From contig OY848926.1 in the NCBI GenBank assembly GCA_963693285.1, forward strand, positions 1,059,001 through 1,123,000: a stretch of 64,000 nucleotides of DNA, written 5' to 3'. The DNA comes from Xestospongia muta. Its lineage: Eukaryota; Porifera; Demospongiae; Haplosclerida; Petrosiidae. Under the pieces are notes generated by a model. It had not been told where the DNA came from. It searched no databases and saw only the letters and a program-made list of their open reading frames with translations. Positions 41,673-56,700 of the stretch are shown piece after piece. Every line of letters begins with the position of its first letter. Positions within the stretch are counted from its first letter, which is position 1. The translations under genes were made by a program, and so were the position numbers.

Positions 41673-44600
41673 ATGGTAAAAAAGTGGAAGCCGTCTGTTC
41701 TCTTGCTTATAGCAGTTTTGTTTGTTTGTTCAAGTGATCCTGCATGTGGTAAGTGTTAATTACCTATACAGAATAATTTTAACTTAATAAAACTATAGAC
41801 AGTTATATATAATTTAGTTTAAATACATCTAGCTATTGACATAGCTAGATAACCTACTGAATTTAATATTGCTGTATCTATGTAGCTGACAGAGATAGAA
41901 TTTCTTCTAGTTCCCTGTAAATGTATATGTTATTACATAACTGTCTATAATAGTTGCACTAATGCAGCCCTGGGGAATTATGTCATATCAGGCATGTGGT
42001 AACAGTGCCTATGTAGGGATGGCCCAGATTGTCCATAGAAATGTATTAGAAGAAAAACATGAACCTCATGATCACTTGAAACTGATCAAAATCTTTTAAT
42101 TCTTTGTAGTTTCTCTTTCTGTGATAATCCCTTCATTATAACTTAGTTATAAGTTAAGACAAGGTTTCTAAGCATCACAGACATAATTGGTTAAATGCTA
42201 AATTTGTTCATATTTCTGCATCTACCTCTCTGCTTCTGCTATATAGTTCACAATAACTCAATAACCATAACCATTTTAGACACTAAATTCACAGAGGTAA
42301 CACACTCAACTACAAAGTATGGTCTTTCATACTAGCAATAGCAATATGCAAGAACTTTTTTGTGAGCTGGTTAAACAAGGAACCTCATTGCCTTCAAGAA
42401 TGCTACAGCTTTCAATGACAATCAAAAGAGTTACATTTTAAAAAATCAAGCAAGCAAATATAATTATTTTCTAAAAAACAAAGTAAATGTAGGGATGGGT
42501 AATATCAGTCCAATACAAAGAATGCAAAAAAGATAGCAGGGATGGTAATTGTATCATCCCTACATGACAATAAATAGCACAGGTATATAATTGCAACAAC
42601 AAATCACTGATATTATTTAAATGATTTAGATACTTAAATTATTTGTGCCACCAGTGCTAATATATATTTACATTAACTTCATTTTTAGAAAATATTTGTA
42701 TTTACTTTTATATGTGTATAAAAACTTCATATATATATAAACCGAAATTGACTTCAATACCATCACTGTAAAAATTAATTATTAATTTTAACAAAAAATT
42801 TGTAGTTTATATTAGTGGATCTAGAACTAGAATTATAAACACAGAACAATTTGGTTCAAGAACTAGAACTGGAACTATAAATAGTAAACTTAAGGTTCCA
42901 GAACTGGAACTGGAACTATAATTTGACACCAGAACTAGAACAACACTAATACATTTATGTCTCATTTTTACATGATTTACAGAATGCTCAAGAATTCTAG
43001 ATTCCATAGTAATCCACACATATAAACTACAAATTAGTTGCTAAGACAAATAATTAAATTTACTCATCCCTAGATTTATATCATTTTTTACATATTTAAG
43101 ATATGATATGAATAGAGCTCTGATATGTATGTAATTTTATTACTATTTTTATAATAATGAATAGACATATTACAAACTTGATATGCTACATAACTTGAGA
43201 ATTTGTTTCTTCACTTTATATAATATATAAACTAAATATAAAGACAAGATTCTCCATTCAAAATATGCTGTTTACTAAAACTAAATATTTCATAGTTTTA
43301 GTGAAACAAATGTATGTACTTGTTTAGATAGCAATTAGTCATGACTAATGTTGCCATGTTTATGGTAGATGAAATGGTCACTATATACATCAATGATAGA
43401 GAGTTATATAAAACAGTTGCTAATGGGTTTTTAGTATGTGTGTATGTGTTTGATTTTAACTCAACTAAATATTATTTCAGACTTTATATGTGTATGTAAA
43501 GATGTTTATTTCATTTCCATTAGGTTGTACTACTGGTGTTGTTAGACTGGCAGGTTATCCCGATACATATCTAGGAATAGTAGAAATATGTGTTAACAAC
43601 ACATGGGGTACTGTATGTGATAATGGTTTTGATAATAATGATGCTAGAGTTGTATGTCGTCAACTAGGATATTCATCAGGTAATATCTACCAAAATGACT
43701 TATTTAATTTATGATTTTTTATTCATCAGGTTACCCCTTTAATAACTACTATGGATATGAGACTGGTCCAATATGGCTGGATGATCTTGATTGCTCTGGG
43801 TCTGAGTTAACATTGCTACAATGTTCACATAGAGGGTTAGGTAATCATAATTGTAGTCATAGTGACTATGCGACCATGTTTTGTTCTGGAAATAAAACAG
43901 GTTCATTGTTTAAATTGAAGATATGTTTTATTTTAATGTCTTTATACAGGAAGTTGTACTAATGGTGATGTTCGTCTAGTTAATGGTTCTAATAGTAAAT
44001 CTGGTCGTGTAGAAGTGTGTGCTTATAATCGGTGGGGTACAATATGTGATGATCACTGGGATAATAATAATGCTAAAGTTGTATGTAGAATGTTGAACTA
44101 TTACTATTTCAGTAAGTATATATACTCTGTATATTATGTAATTGTAATTTTATTACTTTATATCTCAGGTGCTACCGCTACACGTAAAGCTTTCTTTGGT
44201 TGGGGAAGTGGTTCAATATTTTTAGATGAAGTTCATTGTACTGGTAATGAAACATCCATCTTCTCTTGTAATCATAATGGTATTGGGTCACATAATTGTG
44301 TTCATAGTGAGGATGTTGGAGTTGTTTGTCTTGAAGGTGAATATATTAATAGTTTTTTAATATTTATTGGTTGTTAATGATTATATATGAATAAAAAATC
44401 TTATTATAAGCAATCTAAAGATTTCATTATTTTTAGTGAGATAAAAATGTCTACTTGTTTAGATAGCAATTAGTCATGACTAATGTTGCCATGTTTATGG
44501 TAGACGAAATGGTCACTATATACATCAATGATAGAGAGTTATATAAAACAGTAGCTAATGGTTTTTAGTATGTATGTATGTGTTTGATTTTAAGTCAACT

Positions 44601-47600
44601 AATTATTATTTCAGACTTTATATGTGCATGTAAAGATGTTCATTTCATTTCCATTAGGTTGTACGACTGGTATTGTTAGACTGGCAGGTAGTAGCAATGC
44701 ATATGAAGGAAGAGTAGAAATATGTGTTAACAATACATGGGGTACTGTATGTGATGATGATTTTGAACGTAGTGAAGCTAGAGTTGTATGTCGTCAACTA
44801 GGATATTCATCAGGTAATATCTACCAATAAAATGACTTATTTAATTTATGAATTTTATTCATCAGATTACACAAATTATTTCCTTGCTGCTTACTATGGA
44901 CATGGGGCTGGTCCAATATGGCTGGATGATCTTCATTGCTCCGGGTATGAGTTGACATTACTACAATGTTCTCATAGAGGAATAGGTAGTCATAATTGTG
45001 ATCATAATAAAGATGTGAGCGTGAGATGTTCTGGAAGTAAAACAGGTTCATTGTTTAAATTGAAGATATGTTATGATTTATTTTAATGTCTTTATACAGG
45101 AAGTTGTACTAATGGTGATGTTCGTCTAGTTAATGGTTCTAATAGTAAATCTGGTCGTGTAGAAGTGTGTGCTAATAATCGGTGGGGTACAGTATGTGAT
45201 AATTACTGGGATAATAATGATGCTAAAATTGTATGTCGTATGTTGAACTATTCTAGTTTTGGTACGTATATATACTCCAAATATTATGTAATTGTACTTT
45301 ATTTTAGAAGCTATTGCAAGAAATAATGCTTACTTTGGTGAGGGAAGTGGCTCAATATTATTAGATTATGTTCACTGTACTGGTAATGAAACATCCATCT
45401 TCTCTTGTACTCATTATGGTATTGGGTCGCATATTTGTGATCATAGTGAGGATGCTGGAGTTGTTTGTGTTGAAGGTGAATATATTAATAGTTTTTTAGT
45501 ATTCATTAGTCATTAATGATTATATATGAATTGATAACTTTATTATGAGCCTCTGATATGCATGTAATTCTATTATTGTCTCTATATACAGAATCAGCAT
45601 GTTACAGACTTTATATGCTACATAACTTGAGAGTTTGTATCTTCACTTTATATAATATATATGTTATATACACTGCTACATAAAGTAAATATAAAAACAA
45701 GATTTACATCCAAAAGATGCTGTTAATTCAGTTTAAATATTTTATAGTTTTAGTGAGATAAATATATCTACTTGTTTATATAGCAATTAGTCATGACTAA
45801 TGTTGCCATGTTTATGGTAGATTAAATGGTCACTATATACATCAATGATAGAGAGTTATAAAAACAGTAGCAAATGGATTTTTAGTATGTATTTATGTGT
45901 TTGATTTTAACTCAACTGATTATTATTTCAGACTTTATATGTTCATGTAAAGATGTTTATTTCATTTCCATTAGGCTGTACTACTGGTGTTGTCAGACTG
46001 GCAGGTAGTACCTATACAAATTTAGGAATAGTAGAAATATGTGTTAACAATACATGGGGTACTGTATGTGATGATGGTTTTGGCAGAAGTGGTGTTAGAA
46101 TCATATGTCGTCAACTAGGATATTCATCAGGTAATATCTACCAATAAAATGAGCTTAATTAATTAATTTCATTTTTCTTCATCAGGTTACATGTATTTCG
46201 GTGCCTTTTTTGGACAAGAGACTGCTCCAATATGGCTGGATGATCTTAGTTGCTTTGGGTATGAGTTGACATTACTACAATGTTCTCATAGTAGGTTAGG
46301 TAGTCATAATTGTCGTCATTATAAAGATGTGAGCGTGGGATGTTCTGGAAATAAAACAGGTTCATTGTTTAAATTGAAGATATTTTTTGATTTATTTTGA
46401 TGTCCTAATACAGGAAGTTGTACTAATGGTGATGTTCGTCTAGTTGGTGGTTCTAATAGTACATCTGGTCGTGTAGAAGTGTGTGCTAATAATCAGTGGG
46501 GCACAGTATGTCATGATCACTGGGATAATAATGATGCTAAAGTTGTCTGTAGAATGTTGAACTATTCTAGTTCTGGTAAGTATATATACTCCATATATTA
46601 TGTAATTGTATTTTACTTCAAAAGCTATTGCAAGAAATAATGCTTACTTTGGTCAGGGAAGTGGCTCAATATTATTGGCTGATGTTCACTGCATGGGTAA
46701 TGAAGCATCCATCTTCTCTTGTATTCATAACACTGTTTGGTCACGTGATTGTGATCATAGTGAGGATGCTGGAGTTGTTTGTCTTGGAGGTGAATATATT
46801 AATAGTTTTTTTAGTATTTGTTAGTCATTAATGATTATATATGAATTGATAACTTTATTTTGAGCCTCTGATATTCATGTAATTCTATTATTGTTTCTAT
46901 ATACAGAATCAGCATGTCACAGACTTTATATGCTACATAACTTGAGAGTTTGTGTCTTCACTTTATATAATATATGTGTTGTATACACTGCTACATAAAG
47001 TAAATATAATAACAAGATTTACATCCAAAAGATGCTGTTAATTAAGTTTAAATATTTTATAGTTTTAGTGAGATAAAGATATCAACTTGTTTATATAGCA
47101 ATTAGTCATGACTAATGTTGTCATATTTATGGTAGATGAAATGGTCACTATATACATCAATGATAGAGAGTTATATAAAACAGTAGCTAAAGGATTTTTA
47201 GTATGCTGGAGTTGTTTGTCTTAAAAGTGAATATATTAATTAATACCTTATAACATGTATTTATTAGTTGTTAATGATTATAATAAACTAAATTTATGTT
47301 ATAGAATACACAGGAAGTTGTACTAATGGTGATGTTCATCTAGTTGGTGGTTTTAATAGTACATCTGGTCGTGTAGAAGTGTGCGCTAATAATCAGTGGG
47401 GTACAGTATGTGATGATCACTGGGATAATAATGATGCTAAAGTTATATGTAGAATGTTGAACTATTCTAGTTCCAGTAAGTATATATACTCCATATATTA
47501 TGTAATTGTACTTTACTTCAGGAGCTATTGCTAGAGGTAGAGCTTACTTTGGTCAGGGGAATAAGTCAATATTATTAGATGATGTTGAATGTACTGGTAA

Positions 47601-50600
47601 TGAATTGTCCATCTTCTCTTGTACTCATATGAGTATTGGGTCACATGATTGCGATCATACTGAGGATGCTGGAGTTGATTGTTTTGGAGGTGAATATATA
47701 AATAACTTTTAATGTTTATTAGTCGTTAATGATTATATATGAATAAAAAATCTTATTATGAGCAATCTAAAGATTTCATTATTTTTAGTGAAACATAAAT
47801 GTCTACTAGTTTAAATAGCAATTAGTCATGACTATTGTTGCCATGTTTATGGTAGATGAAATGTTCACTATATACATCAATGATAGAGAGTTATATAAAA
47901 CAGTAGCTAATGGATTTTTAGTATGTATTTATGTGTTTGATTTTAACTCAACTAATTATTATTTCAGACTTTATATGTGCATGTAAAGATGTTTATTTCA
48001 TTTCCATTAGTTTGTACTACTGGTGTTGTTAGACTGGCAGGTAGTAGCTTAACATATGAAGGAAGAATAGAAATATGTGTTAACAATACATGGGGTACTG
48101 TATGTGATTATGGTTTTGACAGTAGTGATGCTAGAGTTGTATGTCGTCAACTAGGATATTCATCAGGTAATATCTATCAATGAATGACTTATTTAATTTA
48201 TGAATTTTATTCATCAGTTTACATGTATTTTATTGGTGCTTACTATGGACAAGGGACTGGTCCAATATGGCTGGATAATCTTATTTGCTCTGGGTCTGAG
48301 TTGACCTTGCTACATTGTTCTCATAATGGGTTAGGTATTCATAAATGTAGTCATAATAAAGACGTAAGCGTGAGATGTTATGGAAGTAAAACAGGTTCAT
48401 TGTTTAAATTGAAGATATTTTTTGATTTATTTTGATGTCCTTGTACAGGAAGTTGTACTAATGGTGATGTTCGTCTAGTTGGTGGTTCTAATAGTACATC
48501 CGGTCGTGTAGAAGTGTGTGCTAATAATCAGTGGGGTACAGTATGTGATAATCGCTGGGATAATAATGATGCTAAAGTTGTATGTAGAATGTTGAACTAT
48601 CCTAGTTCTAGTAAGTATATATACTCCATATGTTATATAATTGTACTTTACTTCAGGTGCTATTGCTAGAGGTAGTGCTTACTTTGGTCAAGGAAATGAG
48701 TCAATATTATTAGATTATGTTCACTGTACTGGTAATGAAGCAACCATCTTCTCTTGTACTCATAACAATATTGGGTCACATAGATGTGATCATAGTGATG
48801 ATGCTGGAGTTGTTTGTCTTGGAGGTGAATATATTAATTGTTTTTTAGTATTTATTAGTCGTTAATGATTATATATGAATTGATAACTTTATTATGAGCC
48901 TCTGATATGCATGTAATTTTATTATTGTTTCTATATACAGAATCAGCATGTTACAGACTTTATATGCTACATAACTTGAGAGTTTGTGTCTTCACTTTAT
49001 ATAATATATATGTTACATACACTGCTACATAAAGTAAATATAAAAACAAGATTTACATCCAAAAGATGCTGTTAATTCAGTTTAAATATTTTATAGTTTT
49101 AGTGAGATAAATATATCTACTTGTTTATATAGCAATTAGTCATGACTAATGTTGCCATGTTTATGGTAGATGAAATGGTCACTATATATATCAACGATAC
49201 AGAGTTATATAAAACAGTAGCTAAAGGATTTTTAGCATGCTGGAGTTGTTTGTCTCAAAAGTGAATATATTAATTATTACCTTATAACATATATTTATTA
49301 GTTGTTAATGATTATAATAAAATAAATTTATGTTATAGAATACACAGGAAGTTGTACTAATGGTGATGTCTATCCAGTTGATGGTCCTAATGGTACAGTT
49401 TTCCGTGTAGAAGTGTGTGCTGATAATCATCAAAATATTGGGTCACATGATTGTAGTCGTAGTGAGGATGGTGGAGTTGTTTGTTTTGAAGGTGATTTAA
49501 GTACATTGTATTTATTATAATAAGTATTTAGCACAGTCCTAATGTAATCTTGTATTGTTTGTTTGAAAATATTAAATTTAAACTAAGTTCACGATGCTGC
49601 TGAGTTTTTGTTTTTAAAAAATTTATATCTTAATTATTAGTATCTGTGTTATTAAGTACATTGTATTTACAGATTTATTCAATTTGTTTTATATTACTTT
49701 AAAGAAACAGGCTAGGTCAGGTGTCTTTAAGGTGAACAATGATATGTTACAATTTTAAAGTATGGCAGGTTTTACAAACTTTTATTTACTTCAATTGCTA
49801 AAATGAACTAGTATCATTTCTATAATCTACCCTTAACAATATATACATGTACATTAATGTGTATATTAACAATGTATTTGTAGTTAATTCTTTTAGTCAT
49901 CTATTAAATTATGTTAATCTATTTTATCTAGCTAATAGTGCTCAAAATGGTGCAATAATTTTATCTCGTAATGAGTATACCTCATCATCCTATTACTATG
50001 GTATTGTGAGGGTTTATTACGATAATGGATGGGGTAATATCTGTAATGATGACTCCTACTACAGTTCTAGTGAAGCTAATGTCATCTGTCATCAGTTAGG
50101 ATATACTGGAGCCTCTAGTTACTCTAGAGCTGGATTAATGAGGTTAGAACTTATTAATCTTAGTCAGGTTCTAAATATCTCTGTCTAGTTATGGCAATGA
50201 TACTCTATCTACAAAAATGGATAACCTTTACTGTGCCAGTAACAATTACCTTACTATCTTTCAATGTTCTTTCTCTACTATCATTGATAGTAATAAATGT
50301 AACAATAACTCTTATGATGCTACTGTGTACTGCTGTGAGTATCAATATTTTCCTAATATATATCATTTTTGCACAGATACCACTAGAATCTGGAACAGTA
50401 ATCCTTTCAATGGTATGATACGTCTTCAAGGAGGTAATTATTCCAATCAAGGACGTGTGGAGGTCTACTGTAATGGACAATGGGGAACAATATGTGATGA
50501 TGGATTTGGTTCTACTGATGCTCAAACTATCTGTAAACAACTGGGATATAACTATTACTATAGATATGATCATCTCAATATGTGAGTAATACAATAATAA

Positions 50601-51626
50601 TTTCTTCCTTATTAACATAGTCATTTGACATATCAAGGAAGTACCTATATTTGATTAACTATACATAAATGTTATCTATATCATAATACAGATCTGGTAG
50701 TTCCAGTCAACCAATTTGGAGTACATACATGTCTAGTACTTCCTCTGACACATGTTATGGTACTAGTAACTCTTGTCCATTAACTTCATTGACTAATTGT
50801 TTTCACAATGAAGATATCACTGTACAATGTAGTAAGTGATAATAATACAATAATACATGACATGTGGTCATCATATTATTATTTTGAGTGAGTCATGTTT
50901 GTTCTTACTTCTCTAAAAGTATTTACTCTCAATTATAATACATTAAATTAATTAATTCTGTGACACTCTCAGTCTTTTTTCTATTCCTATAGCTTATATC
51001 AATTCATTTTTTAGAAATGATAACATAAATACTACTTGTTCTGGACTAATTTGTGAGTAATATATATCATGGTGCATTCACTTACAATTAAATTAAACTT
51101 TGTTTCATAAATTATATTATTTTTAATTGTATTAACTTATATTTTCTCATATAGCTTCTTCATCATCAGGTGAGATTTCATCATCAGGTGAGAGTAAGTA
51201 GTATGTTTTTTCTAACACTTCATACACTCTACAGTTGCTGTTCCTGCTATTGGAAATAGTCTTGGTGGTATATTCCTTATTATCATCATAATTGCAATCT
51301 TCTTTGTTATTTATTGGTACAAACGTAAATGTGCTAAATTACGCAAAAGGAGAAGACCACATACAACAGATAGAGCTCAAGATAATGAGATAGAGTTAAA
51401 TACTATGGTATGTAATCCTTGTACATTAAGCACAACCTCAAATAGTGACACTATACAATTTACATCAACATCTCGTCAAACCACTTTACCAAGTACCACT
51501 GTAAACACAACACCTCATTGTACTGGTAGTACTTTACCAAATGTTAATGATGACATAGTTCATGAGGTTGTGAAGTCTGGAGGAGATACACCTTCACATT
51601 CTGATCTTAATGATCATACTGATTAA
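41673..51626 (+). CDS. SRCR receptor, gene A copy 3 (27 exons, about 1464 aa)
   Basis: Same plan. Exons: 41673-41748; 43524-43679, 43730-43900; 43950-44111, 44169-44336; 44658-44813, 44866-45045; 45100-45261, 45308-45475; 45975-46130, 46186-46359; 46414-46575, 46625-46789; 47314-47475, 47522-47689; 48011-48166, 48218-48394; 48449-48610, 48657-48824; 49339-49491; 49932-50142, 50189-50334; 50377-50581, 50692-50831; 50993-51052; 51155-51193; 51235-51626. No internal stop was seen. Domain 2 is two codons shorter than in copies 1 and 2, domain 5 one codon shorter and domain 11 one codon longer. The 42-bp intron 50335-50376 is open in frame here, so its retention would add 14 residues. The ITIM-like tyrosine is replaced by His (codon 51561-51563). 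Confidence 0.85.
42490..43072. mobile_element. hAT-like non-autonomous element, copy 3
   Basis: Orthologous to 1427-2023, with a small internal deletion near 42630. Confidence 0.4.
42817..42942. repeat. GAACT-rich degenerate minisatellite, copy 3
   Basis: Same repeat as at 1769-1896. Confidence 0.6.
49339..49491 (+). other. Truncated single-exon SRCR domain (domain 10), copy 3
   Basis: Open and 153 bp like the others. Here both TATAG at 49338 and CACAG at 49347 can serve as the acceptor without changing frame; the second would trim three residues. Confidence 0.6.
51235..51626 (+). other. Transmembrane and cytoplasmic-tail exon of gene A copy 3
   Basis: Same 392-bp length and helix. The motif reads DIVHEVV, so the candidate phosphotyrosine is absent. 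Other tail differences are minor. Confidence 0.8.
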
Positions 51627-52362
51627 ATCAGTATCATTTTTTGGGGGTTTTATTTATTGTGAAAGTTCATTTGTCTTGTTTGTATACTTTAATTTACTCA
51701 CTGTTGTTACCATAAAATAAAAGGTAATTTACTTGGAACTTCTTTTGTTTTTCATAACTGTGTGGATAGAGACTATTTACCATTTTATCTTGTGATATTT
51801 TGGGATTTTATTTTTGTGAAAGTACATTGTCCTGTTTTTTTTCTTTTGATTTGTTATTTACCATGTATGTATATATTAAAGACAATTTTGCTAAGAACTT
51901 ATTTTTTAATCAAACTTTAGAAACTATAGCTTAGTACTGTTGGTGATCTTTATGATATATACTTTTTCACAGTTTATTTTCCAATGTATATTACATTGAC
52001 TGTCAACAATTTAGGGATAAACACAATATGAATTATACATGTTATCACTTACTAACAGACTAAATCTAGAACAAAATCTGAAGTTTTAACTTAAAATTAA
52101 GAAGACTAGCATTATCAGGTCCTCTTCTCATGTAGTGGGGTAATTCCAAATAACTTCATGATCAATTGGATGACCTCTGTTGTGGCAGTAGTAGCTATCT
52201 CACTATTGATCTTTCAGTGATACATATATATTAAATATATACTAACACTATTATAATGCTACAGTGTACTGCTGTAAGAGTATCAATATTTACTAAATGC
52301 TTGTTATGTTTATTACTAGTATCTGGTGCAACCCTCCCTGCTCATGAATTTAAAAAATAAAT
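51627..52362 (+). other. 3' flank of gene A copy 3
   Basis: T-rich flank with ATTAAA at 51875-51880 and the decayed SRCR relic at about 52165-52275. Near 52350 the sequence breaks off after CTCATGAATT and continues inside the transposon, showing a deletion that removed the transposon's left part and its flank. Confidence 0.5.
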
Positions 52363-52705
52363 AAAAAGAACCTTGCCTGCCTTTGATTTCATCAAATATA
52401 TCAGGAAGAGCAGCGTAGATCAAACTTTTACCATATCCAGTTGGCAGACATATGAAGACATCATTACCACTAACAAATTCCTTTATGGCCATTAGTTGCT
52501 CTCTTTAATATCATAACCAACTTTAGTGAAGACTTGCTTAATTACATCTGTTTCAGCTATTTTCTACTTTATAACTGACCACATATCATTTAATAACTAA
52601 CCTCAACTCAAAATAATTAAATTCCTACGCGACAACTGTTATATGCATGGTACGCCAGAGCCTTCCACGTATGCTTAGGGGCGGGTCTCCAGACTACTAG
52701 TGTCA
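52363..52705. mobile_element. Right part of the TIR transposon, copy 3
   Basis: Matches 32051-32390 of the copy 2 element, including the right inverted repeat ending CCAGACTA at 52696 and the target repeat CTAGTGTCA at 52697-52705. The left inverted repeat is gone. The helicase fragment (minus strand, about 52367-52560) has GYGKSL but also a 1-bp deletion relative to copy 2. Confidence 0.8.
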
Positions 52706-52847
52706 AGGGAAGCATTGATACAAGAAAACGGGATTTTGATATTAAGAGGATGTAAGGAGAGGTTAGAGATGGTGAAAAAGACTAGGTTGAAAGTGGAGAG
52801 AATAAATAAGATGCTATAAAGAAACTGTTAGAGAAGAACAAGTTTAG

Positions 52848-53581
52848 AAATTCTTCTGATGTACAAGTTAGTGTTAATAATCCAGCTTATAAATTTTAAA
52901 TACTGAACATAGAGATATGATAATATGGAGGGACCTTACAATGTAAGACAATATTTTATGTTATACAGGTTGCTAGTAAAGTAAATATCATTTTCATTTA
53001 ATAAATAGTCAATCTGATAGTACATTAGGAATGTTTAGTCAATGTGTTAGTACATTAAGATTGAAATCAGAACTTTATATGTAACCTGTATAATCATATA
53101 TTGGTTAAATTAACCAATCAGTTTTTACAGTGATAAGGATGAAAAGACACTGTGCTCCTCCAAGTTACATGCACTGACTTCTTTAAAACATGATCAATAC
53201 ATTATTCAGGAAAAGATGTTAAGATTTCCACCATCCTATAATGAATGTTGTAATATAATTAGACCACATGGAGCACCAACTGCAGTACCTTCAAACAAAA
53301 GCAGACAGCCTAATCCATTGGCTACACTGACTTCCTCTGCAGCTCTCACTAGTAATAATGCTGTTGTGCAGACATTTATACAGCAATAATCTAATGTAGA
53401 CAATTGTGTAGGTTCTTCTGATGTACATCATTGTGTTGATAATCCAACATATGAAGTTTCAGGTGCTGGGGTTGACTGTGATAATATGGAGACATTGGAT
53501 AAGGTAGTAAAGACACTGATGGTTCCCCCTCCTCCAAGTTATGCTGAACTCTTTAATAATAAAAATAAACACTATTTTTAG
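52848..53581 (+). pseudogene. Orphan tail relics, copy 3 (longest version)
   Basis: First relic: VNNPAYKF then TAA at 52897-52899. Second: about 53140-53581, reading PPSYNECC...HGAPTAVPSNK...VDNPTYEVSGAGVDCDNM and on to VPPPPSYAELFNN, TAG at 53579-53581. A TAA at 53387-53389 interrupts it where copies 1 and 2 have TTA. It preserves the distal tail that copies 1 and 2 have lost. Confidence 0.55.
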
Positions 53582-53757
53582 TTGTCATTGCTATATTTTG
53601 TTATATTTTGTTCGTATATTTCTGTTTTCAGTTAGTTAATGATGTTTCCTCTTGTTATCAAAGCTGTAGAAAGTTTAATCATGAATTATAATGTGTTGAT
53701 TTACATTGAGTAATGTAAATTAATTAACCTTTTGAGTTTGACGTTTATGATCTAAAT

Positions 53758-56700
53758 ATGGCTGAAGTACAACAGCTCTCTGCTTTCTTTCTTCTTGTAA
53801 TTCTTTTGACTTATTCCATTTACTTTACATATGGTAAGTATATATATAATTATATATCATCCCACGTGATTTACCTTACAAATTGCTGCCTCGGTAGTGA
53901 CAGTTAGTGACTTGTTTGATCTTTATGTATAAAATGTAGTTATAAGTTTCAAGCTTTGTGTTGATAATACCATTTTATTATTATCCAAGTTATATAAGCA
54001 TTTTCCTAATGTACATGAAAATATAGTTAGTATTTTTACTGTTCAGGTTAGCTCCAATTTGTCTAATAATAAGACTGTTGATATGATAATTGAATTTATC
54101 ATTATTGATTTCTAATTCCTTCCAAATACATAATTAAAATAATAATCAAAGGTTTCAAGAATAATAGATAAAATCTGTGAAATTAATAGGGTGGATTCGA
54201 TAACACAGGAGAATGAAATAATAAGTGAAAATTTTAAAAGTTTCTGTGTTTCAAAAGAGATTGATTATGAATATTCTATTAATTGATTTATTAGTCATAA
54301 ATTATTGTTATTATATAGTGTTATGTATATATGAATATCACATCAAACAATATACCAATTGCATTCTTGTACTTTGTTAGTGTATAATACTAACACCATA
54401 AATTTAACAATATATATATAAATAATACCAATCTATTATCATGATACTCTTAGGATATATTAACTATTATAATAGTACTAACGCATCAAACTTTACATAT
54501 TATAGGTTTTCTTAGTTTAATACATCACTATACACTTTATGCACCAGTAATACTATACTACAGACATTCATATGATTAATATGTAATTTCTAAAGAGTAT
54601 GGACACCCACACACACTCACATGTGGGTGTTGTGTATTTTAATATAAATTGATGTTCATAAATGCTAATAGGCTATACCATTATGATTTTAGTAACATCA
54701 TATAGTTATTTTAAGAAGTGACTGAACCAAAGTAAACTCAATGTCTGCAAAATACCTCTCCATCTATATAGATAGACAATATAACAGCCATTTATATCAT
54801 ACACTAAGCTCAAGCTCCATAACTTTATGTGAATTAACATACCATCTATAACAGTGATCAGAATCAACAATCTTTAGTTGTTTTAAAATTCTCTCAGTTA
54901 GTTTGAGCATTTCTCTCAGCTAACATTTAATACAAGTACATATTATGTAGATTAAAATTTCAAAATTTGGTCACTACTGACAGTATTCTGTGCAGAATTC
55001 TGTTAACTACTACATCTTCTAATCAGTTTTGTTTAAATGAAACAATTGATTTCTCAGGAGTGCTTTCTGTCTAGTTAATGTATAGTTTATTTGTCAAGAT
55101 TTAATTTTTATGTATAGAAATCTTTGCTAAACCTTGAACCATTAAAAATACTGGCTATGTAAAAATATTGGCTATATAGTAATCGCTAAGTTTGCTTTTT
55201 TGATAGTAATAGACATATTGCTCATGTCTACAATATCTGTTACTACATTCAAGCCACAAACTTCAGCTATAACTTTATATACTTCCTTTTTGTAGGATTT
55301 TATTGTACTAATGGTGATGTTTGCCTAGTTGGTGGTTTTAATAGTAAATCTGGTCGAGTAGAAGTGTGTGCTTATAATCAGTGGGGTACAGTATGTGATG
55401 ATTTCTGGGATAATAATGATGGTAAAGTTGTATGTCGTATGTTAAACTATTCTAGTTCTGGTAAGAATATATACTCCATATATTATGCAATTGTACTTTA
55501 CTTCAGGTACTATTGCCAAAAAGGGTGCTTACTTTGGTCAGAGAAGTGGTTCAATATTAGATAACGTTCACTGTACTGGTAATGAAGTGTCCATCTTCAC
55601 TTGTTCTCATAACAGTATTGGGTTTCATAATTATGATCATAATGAGGTTGCTGAAGTCCTTGTCTTGAAGGTGAATAGATTATTAAGTACTTTATAACAT
55701 GTATTTATTAGTTCACAATGAGTTTACTATTATTTAAACTATTTAATTTATGTTGCAATTATATTACGAAGCAATTTGTGCTAATGGTGATGTTCGTGGT
55801 CCTAATAGCACATCTGGTCGTGTAGAAGTGTGTGCCTATAAACAATGGGGTACAGTATGTGATGATTACTGGGATAATAATGATGCTAAAGTTGTATGTA
55901 GAATGTTGAACTATTCTAGTTCTGGCAAGAATATACACTTTATCATAAGCTACGGGACTTTAACTCTCCCCCCTAAATTTGATTACATTTTCTGATTACA
56001 TTCCTATTTATATGCAGTTTCCAATCCTATCCTTATGTACAAATTTCATTCCTAACTTTATGTACAAATCTCACTCCTATTCCTATGTACAACATCCATT
56101 CCTATTCCTATATACCTATATATTACGTAGTTGTACTTTATTACTTTATACTTCAGGTGGAATTGCTAGAGATAGTGCTTACTTTGGTCAAGGAAACAGC
56201 TCAATATTTTTTATATAATGTTCAATGTACTGGTAGTGAAGCATCCATCTTCTCTTGTCATCGTAACAGAATTGGGTCACATCATTGTAATCATAGTGAG
56301 GATGCTGGAGTTGTTTGTATTACAAGCAAATACAGTAAGTCATCATAAGCTATTATAAGTATAATAACTTCCTTATCAGATATCAATAATGGCATTATTC
56401 ATCTCTATTCTAATAGAGTTAACTCATCCTCCTATTACTATGGTATAGTACAGATCTATATTAATGGAGAGTGGGATAATATCTGTTATGATTCCTACTA
56501 CAGTCAATATGAAGCTGATGTCATTTGTCATCAGTTAGGATATACTAGAGCCTCAAATTAGTCTAGAGCTGGAATAATGAAATAAGCTCAAATTCTTGTA
56601 ATAATCAGAGCCTTAATTTTTTGTAGCTATGGTACTGACTACAATTCAATAAGGCTAAATCGTGTTAACTGTTCTAACAACAATGAATTTAGAACTGGAT

